A stretch of 9,689 nt of DNA from Candidatus Woesearchaeota archaeon (GTDB lineage: Archaea > Nanobdellota > Nanobdellia > Woesearchaeales > UBA12501), in contig JACOVM010000066.1 of assembly GCA_016177345.1 (NCBI GenBank), positions 1-9,689 of the forward strand. Reading direction: 5' to 3'. This document shows positions 6,551-9,689 of the stretch, in pieces. The position numbers and the translations under genes are program-made. How positions within the stretch are numbered: position 1 is the first letter of the stretch; every line of letters begins with the position of its first letter. The notes under the pieces were generated by a model, which was not told the origin of the DNA, did no database searches, and saw nothing but the letters and a program-made list of their open reading frames with translations.

Positions 6551-6580
6551 GCCAATAGCTCAACAATTTCTGACAAAATC

Positions 6581-6616
6581 TTTTCATCTGAAAAATATAA
6601 TATTTTCATCGGAAAA
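6581..6616. promoter_or_regulatory. Tandem dyad operators upstream of the PLD-like gene
   Basis: TTTTCATCTGAAAA (6581-6594) and TTTTCATCGGAAAA (6603-6616) differ at one base, are each dyads (TTTTC/GAAAA) and begin 22 bp apart, close to two helical turns. They lie directly upstream of the candidate TATA box at 6638-6647. This spacing and position suit cooperative binding of a dimeric regulator, either activator or repressor. They also lie 31 bp after the preceding stop codon. Confidence 0.5.
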
Positions 6617-6637
6617 TTTTCAATTTGGGAACTAAAA

Positions 6638-6647
6638 AAATATAAAG
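6638..6647 (+). promoter_or_regulatory. TATA box of the PLD-like gene
   Basis: AAATATAAAG lies about 54 nt before the ATG at 6697, so transcription should start near 6668 and leave a leader of about 29 nt. The leader contains GGAG (6680-6683), 13 nt before the ATG, a long but possible Shine-Dalgarno spacing. ATGGA (6678-6682) can pair with TCCAT (6691-6695), which would hide this site. Confidence 0.5.
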
Positions 6648-6696
6648 GACAACACTGCCTTGTTTCAAAAGCATATCATGGAGTAGTTTTTCCATC

Positions 6697-7734
6697 ATGA
6701 AATTCAAGCGATACACCTTTGCAATCTTATTTTTTATAGCAGTTCTTGTTGCCCTTTCTGACACGAACATCAGCCCCTTTCTTGGCATTACCGGAAGGGC
6801 AACTGCACAGTCAGAGAAAGCAATCCCTGAAGAAACAGGGCAAGACACTATTGTCCTATTTTGCCCGAGAGACCACTGCTCAGAAAATCTTGCAAAGCTT
6901 CTGCAGCATGCTGAAATAGCCCATTGTGCCTTCTTTGAGCTCAATCACCCCTTAGTCATTGAGGCGCTAAAAAAATCCAATGCTCAACTTGTGATAGATG
7001 GCAATTATAAATCCGGGGAGATAGCAAATCTTTCTGCAAACCTTTCAGTCCGTTACGATGATGACAACCAATTTTCCCACAATAAATTTTGTGTGATAAA
7101 CAATAACCTTGTTTGGACTGGATCATTCAATCCAACAACACAGGGAAATGAGAAGAATAATGAGAACGCAGTTGTTTTCCTTTCCCAATACCTTGCAAAT
7201 AATTATGAGGGGGAATTTCAAGAACTGTTTGCCGGAGAATTTGGCAAAGGAAAACCTGTTGCCTATCCAAAAATAAAGCTTAATGGAAATCTTGTTGAGA
7301 ACTATTTTTGCCCAGAAGACCATTGTGCTGAACACGTTATTGATATTTTGAAAACTGCCAATGAAAGCATTTATTTCATGACTTTTTCTTTTACTCATGA
7401 TTTGGTTGGCGATGCGCTTCTCAATGCTTCATCACGGGGAGTAGAAGTTCGTGGTGTGTTTGAAAACCGCCAGAAAAGCCAGTACAGTGAGTACGACAGA
7501 TTAGCACAAGCAGGGATCCTTGTCACCTACGATACAAATCCTGCAACAATGCACCACAAGGTCTTTATCATCGACCAAAAAATAGTCATCACTGGCAGCT
7601 TTAACCCATCAAAAAATGCTGATGAGAGGAATGATGAAAACGTCATCATCCTTCATAATCCGGCCATTGCCCAAAAGTTTTTAGAAGAGTATGCTATTGT
7701 CGCGCAAGGGCCATTGGCTTCGGCCGTATCTTAA
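6697..7734 (+). CDS. Exported phospholipase D-like protein with two HKD-type motifs
   Basis: A 345-aa PLD-superfamily protein, likely a nuclease or phosphodiesterase acting outside the cell. A hydrophobic segment (about 7-21) serves as signal peptide or anchor, followed by F-L-G-I-T-G near 28-33. It has two related halves, each opening with F-C-P-x-D-H-C (55-61 and 204-210). The C-terminal half has a complete motif H286-x-K288-x4-D293, then G300-S-F-N303 and R-N-D-E-N. The N-terminal half has H128-x-K130-x4-N135, so the usual Asp is Asn, followed by G142-S-F-N145 and K-N-N-E-N. PLD enzymes use two motifs to build one active site; His and Lys are present in both halves, so activity is plausible. 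The paired Cys-His-Cys motifs suggest metal binding or disulfides. Substrate cannot be told: DNA, RNA or phospholipid are all possible. The last 41 bp overlap the convergent glycosyltransferase gene. Confidence 0.8.
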   Translation: MKFKRYTFAILFFIAVLVALSDTNISPFLGITGRATAQSEKAIPEETGQDTIVLFCPRDHCSENLAKLLQHAEIAHCAFFELNHPLVIEALKKSNAQLVIDGNYKSGEIANLSANLSVRYDDDNQFSHNKFCVINNNLVWTGSFNPTTQGNEKNNENAVVFLSQYLANNYEGEFQELFAGEFGKGKPVAYPKIKLNGNLVENYFCPEDHCAEHVIDILKTANESIYFMTFSFTHDLVGDALLNASSRGVEVRGVFENRQKSQYSEYDRLAQAGILVTYDTNPATMHHKVFIIDQKIVITGSFNPSKNADERNDENVIILHNPAIAQKFLEEYAIVAQGPLASAVS

Positions 7735-8539
7735 ATAATAAAAACTGGTTTTCCCGCCTTCCTTTTGGATACACCATGTGAAGGCTTCCAATGCCCGTAT
7801 GGACATAAGGAATAAAGCCTTGCTCTTTAGCATCCATGAAAAAGGCGATGTCCTCGCCACCTTCATCAGAACTTCCCTCTCTTCTAAACATTATTTTTTC
7901 AAGGGCATTTCGTTTGATGAGGCAATAGCCAAGCCCTGCAAAGCATATCTCCTTGACACATTCAAATTCCAGCTCCTGTTTGGTCATTATTCTAGCCATT
8001 TTTCCATTGCCATAAGGAAAGGCCATCATGGTATTATGCTTTTTGGCGGCATCAGAAGTTATGCCATTAGATATACTATTAGGTGATATACCATCAGATA
8101 GGCTGGGGTGGCTGTACAGCCCAAATACTGCAGGGATAAACGCGATCTTTTCCCCAAACTTTTTTGGAATAATGTACACCCCTGTTATGACCTCTTTACG
8201 TGCTTCAAGAAGTTTTTCGATAGCATTCTTTTGTACAATAAGATCAGCATCAAGAAAAAAAAGATAGTCATAACCTGTTTCAAGGAATTTTTCCCTAATC
8301 CTATTCCGGGCATGGATAATTCGTTCGATTCTTGTTTTATCTTTTCCAGGAACCCAGTCACATTCAAAGCCAAGATGCTGAATTTTTTTCTGGTTGGACT
8401 CGTCTTCTGAGGTATCTACAAAATAAATAGTCTTGCGAGAATAGCTTAGCCTTTGCAGGGACCGAATAAATTCTGGCAGGCAATAATCCTTGCCATCATA
8501 CGTTGGGCAGCCAATTAAAACCTTTGGGGGCATAATCAT
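7694..8539 (-). CDS. GT-A fold glycosyltransferase, family 2 type
   Basis: A 281-aa predicted nucleotide-sugar-dependent glycosyltransferase. The N-terminus (K-V-L-I-G-C-P-T-Y-D) is the usual opening strand of the GT-A fold. The metal-binding D-x-D is D97-A-D99 in FFLDADL. G228-E-D230-I-A-F-F lies where family 2 enzymes carry the acidic catalytic base. H254 in SLHMVYP is a likely additional ligand, as in related enzymes. There is no membrane segment, so it should act in the cytoplasm, perhaps on lipid- or protein-linked glycans of the envelope; the acceptor is unknown. Two start codons are possible, M1 and M3. The TATA box at 8562-8571 predicts transcription starting at or next to the first one, so M1 is kept. 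Residues 148-163 form a short Ser/Asn/Gly/Ile degenerate repeat, probably a loop. It converges on, and overlaps by 41 bp, the PLD-like gene. Confidence 0.8.
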   Translation of the reverse strand: MIMPPKVLIGCPTYDGKDYCLPEFIRSLQRLSYSRKTIYFVDTSEDESNQKKIQHLGFECDWVPGKDKTRIERIIHARNRIREKFLETGYDYLFFLDADLIVQKNAIEKLLEARKEVITGVYIIPKKFGEKIAFIPAVFGLYSHPSLSDGISPNSISNGITSDAAKKHNTMMAFPYGNGKMARIMTKQELEFECVKEICFAGLGYCLIKRNALEKIMFRREGSSDEGGEDIAFFMDAKEQGFIPYVHTGIGSLHMVYPKGRRENQFLLFKIRPKPMALARQ

Positions 8540-8561
8540 ATAATCATCGGAGAATAGCAGT

Positions 8562-8571
8562 CCTTAAAAAG
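8562..8571 (-). promoter_or_regulatory. TATA box of the glycosyltransferase gene
   Basis: On the minus strand this reads CTTTTTAAGG, centred about 27 nt before the start codon at 8539, predicting a leaderless transcript. It lies 28 bp from the left end of the inserted element's target duplication, so the insertion has left this promoter intact. Confidence 0.55.
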
Positions 8572-8598
8572 ATTTTGAAATTGAAGCCTGATTGAAAA

Positions 8599-8747
8599 TA
8601 GAAACCGTATGTGCATAGCATCCTAAGGTCGAAACTCTTTCCATATTCGCATTCGGGCGTGTCGCGGGGGACCTGCCCCCTACGGGGACGCAGCGCCAAC
8701 AGTTTCACGTCGAGAGTTTCGAAGATGCTATGCACATACTAGAAACC
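8599..8747. mobile_element. MITE-like element: 133 bp, 16-bp TIRs, 8-bp target duplication
   Basis: The element proper is 8607-8739. Its ends are perfect inverted repeats, GTATGTGCATAGCATC (8607-8622) and the reverse complement at 8724-8739. Directly outside each end is the same 8-bp TAGAAACC (8599-8606 and 8740-8747), which is a target-site duplication abutting the TIRs exactly. A second, internal inverted pair, TCGAAACTCT (8629-8638) and AGAGTTTCGA (8713-8722), extends the potential stem. The core (about 8654-8697) is far more GC-rich than the flanks and holds a GGGGG/CCCCC hairpin (8666-8680). No transposase is encoded, so it must have been moved by an enzyme elsewhere. Eight-bp duplications occur in several families (for example IS6, ISL3, IS66, IS1595, some IS256), so the parent cannot be named. 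A structured RNA gene was considered; the exact duplication favours transposition. Confidence 0.8.
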
Positions 8748-8752
8748 TAAAG

Positions 8753-8762
8753 CTTTAAAAAA
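8753..8762 (+). promoter_or_regulatory. TATA box of the PfkB-type kinase gene
   Basis: CTTTAAAAAA is centred about 26 nt before the ATG at 8784, predicting a leaderless mRNA. The inserted element's right target duplication ends only 5 bp upstream at 8747, so everything beyond the BRE region was displaced by the insertion. Confidence 0.6.
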
Positions 8763-8783
8763 CAACAGCCATTCGCTTCTATA

Positions 8784-9683
8784 ATGGTTCATGTTGTTAT
8801 TGTTGGAAGTGTCGGCCTTGATGATGTTAAAACTCCTTTTGGAGATGTGAAAGGTGTGCTTGGCGGCTCTGCCACGTATGCATCCTATGCATCCTCGTTT
8901 TTTGCCCCAACAGGGTTGGTTGCTGTTGTTGGAGAAGACCTCCCCGGAGAGCACATCACGATCTTGAAAAACAAAGGCATTGATCTTTCTGGAATTCATC
9001 GCCAAGGGAAAAACTTTCGCTGGAGCGGTTATTATGAATATGATATGAATGAGGCAAAGACGATTACAACTGAGCTGAACAGCCTGGCAACATTTAAGCC
9101 AATATTGCCAGAATCCTATTGCGCTGCACCATTTTTATTTCTCGCAAACCTTGATCCAGACAGCCAGCTCGATGTCATGAGCCAAGTAAAACGCCCAAAG
9201 CTTGTTGTGATGGACACCATGAATTATTGGATAACCAGCAAAAAAGAACGTTTGATTGAAGCAATACAAGGAGTAGACGTGCTTCTCGTCAATGATGGTG
9301 AGGCACGGCAATTGTTTGGCACATCAAACCTTATCCAAGCAGGAAAGAAGGCACTTGCTCTAGGCCCAAAGGCATGCGTGATTAAGAAAGGAGAGCATGG
9401 AGCGTTGCTGTTCACTCATAATAGCATCTTCAGCGCTAGCGGTTATCCTTTAGAGATTATCAAGGACCCTACCGGCTGCGGTGACTGTTTTGGTGGTGGC
9501 TTTGTTGGATTTCTAGCAAAGACTGCTGATCTCAGTGAGAAAAATATGAGAAGAGCGGTTGTGTACGGTTCCACTATTGCTTCATTTAATGCAGAAGACT
9601 TCAGTTTTGAACGACTGAAACATGTTACCCTCCAGGACATTGAGGGCCGCTTCAAAGAGTTTAAGGACATCAGAGAGTTTTAA
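8784..9683 (+). CDS. PfkB-family sugar or nucleoside kinase
   Basis: A complete 299-aa ribokinase-like (PfkB) kinase that transfers phosphate from ATP to a sugar or nucleoside hydroxyl in the cytoplasm. The N-terminal G-G-S-A-T-Y-A (about 27-33) is the substrate-side glycine motif. V-N-D-G-E-A near 170 corresponds to the family N-x-x-E magnesium/ATP motif. K-K-G-E-H-G-A is the strand before the nucleotide site. D228-P-T-G-C-G-D234 with C-F-G-G-G is the family's C-terminal signature (usually D-T-x-G-A-G-D); D234 is the catalytic base in the anion hole. The sequence closely recalls a subgroup common in bacteria, annotated only as sugar kinase, with the K-T-P-F-G, F-R-W-S-G-x-Y-E-Y-D and D-T-M-N-x-W motifs also seen here, so inter-domain transfer is possible. 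The substrate is not identifiable. It lies alone downstream of the inserted element; divergent from the glycosyltransferase. Confidence 0.85.
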   Translation: MVHVVIVGSVGLDDVKTPFGDVKGVLGGSATYASYASSFFAPTGLVAVVGEDLPGEHITILKNKGIDLSGIHRQGKNFRWSGYYEYDMNEAKTITTELNSLATFKPILPESYCAAPFLFLANLDPDSQLDVMSQVKRPKLVVMDTMNYWITSKKERLIEAIQGVDVLLVNDGEARQLFGTSNLIQAGKKALALGPKACVIKKGEHGALLFTHNSIFSASGYPLEIIKDPTGCGDCFGGGFVGFLAKTADLSEKNMRRAVVYGSTIASFNAEDFSFERLKHVTLQDIEGRFKEFKDIREF

Positions 9684-9689
9684 TAAGTT

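Noticed and set aside
8108..8410. Plus-strand ORFs opposite the glycosyltransferase
   Set aside because: The minus-strand frame has the DAD motif, GED motif and a correctly placed promoter; the plus frames have none.
8544..8735. Minus-strand 63-codon ORF spanning the gap before the kinase
   Set aside because: It begins inside the right TIR of the inserted element and runs through its GC-rich core; no protein signature and no ribosome site.
8607..8739. Structured RNA gene (SRP, RNase P or tRNA with long terminal stem)
   Set aside because: No SRP, RNase P or tRNA hallmarks are visible, and the exact 8-bp flanking duplication is better explained by transposition.

Overview
The window most likely comes from an archaeon, probably a DPANN lineage of the Woesearchaeota/Pacearchaeota kind (inferred; there is no rRNA here to settle it). 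The reasons are: archaeal BRE/TATA boxes about 25-30 nt before several start codons, which implies leaderless mRNAs; a membrane-anchored archaeal Lon-type (S16) protease without an ATPase; an archaeal SpoIIM-like membrane protein; a large Ig-repeat surface protein with a C-terminal membrane anchor; and a secreted protein whose N-terminus carries a short GITG motif. Coding density is high and genes are small. I see no tRNA, rRNA or CRISPR.

Layout. (1) 80-3609, plus strand: an 863-aa surface adhesin-like protein with tandem Ig-like domains, a stem-loop spacer, then a SpoIIM-family membrane protein. (2) 3735-5651, plus: a Lon-like serine protease with its catalytic domain predicted outside the membrane. 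(3) 5652-6040: a 389-bp non-coding stretch with short tandem repeats, three consecutive hairpins and a near-perfect inverted pair of promoters. One promoter fires right into a small gene. The other would fire left into the hairpins, which fold better as minus-strand RNA, so I propose an undescribed ncRNA here. (4) 6041-6550: a miniature protein that keeps the first zinc finger and C-terminal segments of the TtuA/Ncs6 tRNA-thiolation family but lacks the PP-loop. (5) 6697-7734: an exported two-domain phospholipase D-like protein preceded by two identical-pattern dyads. (6) 7694-8539, minus: a family-2-type glycosyltransferase that overlaps the PLD gene tail to tail. (7) 8540-8783: a divergent promoter region interrupted by a 133-bp MITE-like element with 16-bp perfect terminal inverted repeats and an 8-bp target duplication. 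(8) 8784-9683: a PfkB-family sugar or nucleoside kinase.

The first half reads as a cell-envelope set: an adhesin, a multi-pass membrane protein and an outward-facing protease. The glycosyltransferase and the exported PLD-like protein also fit envelope or secretion roles. The kinase and the TtuA-like protein look unrelated to that theme. The most novel items are the MITE, the candidate minus-strand ncRNA with its mirrored promoters, and the PP-loop-less TtuA-like protein.
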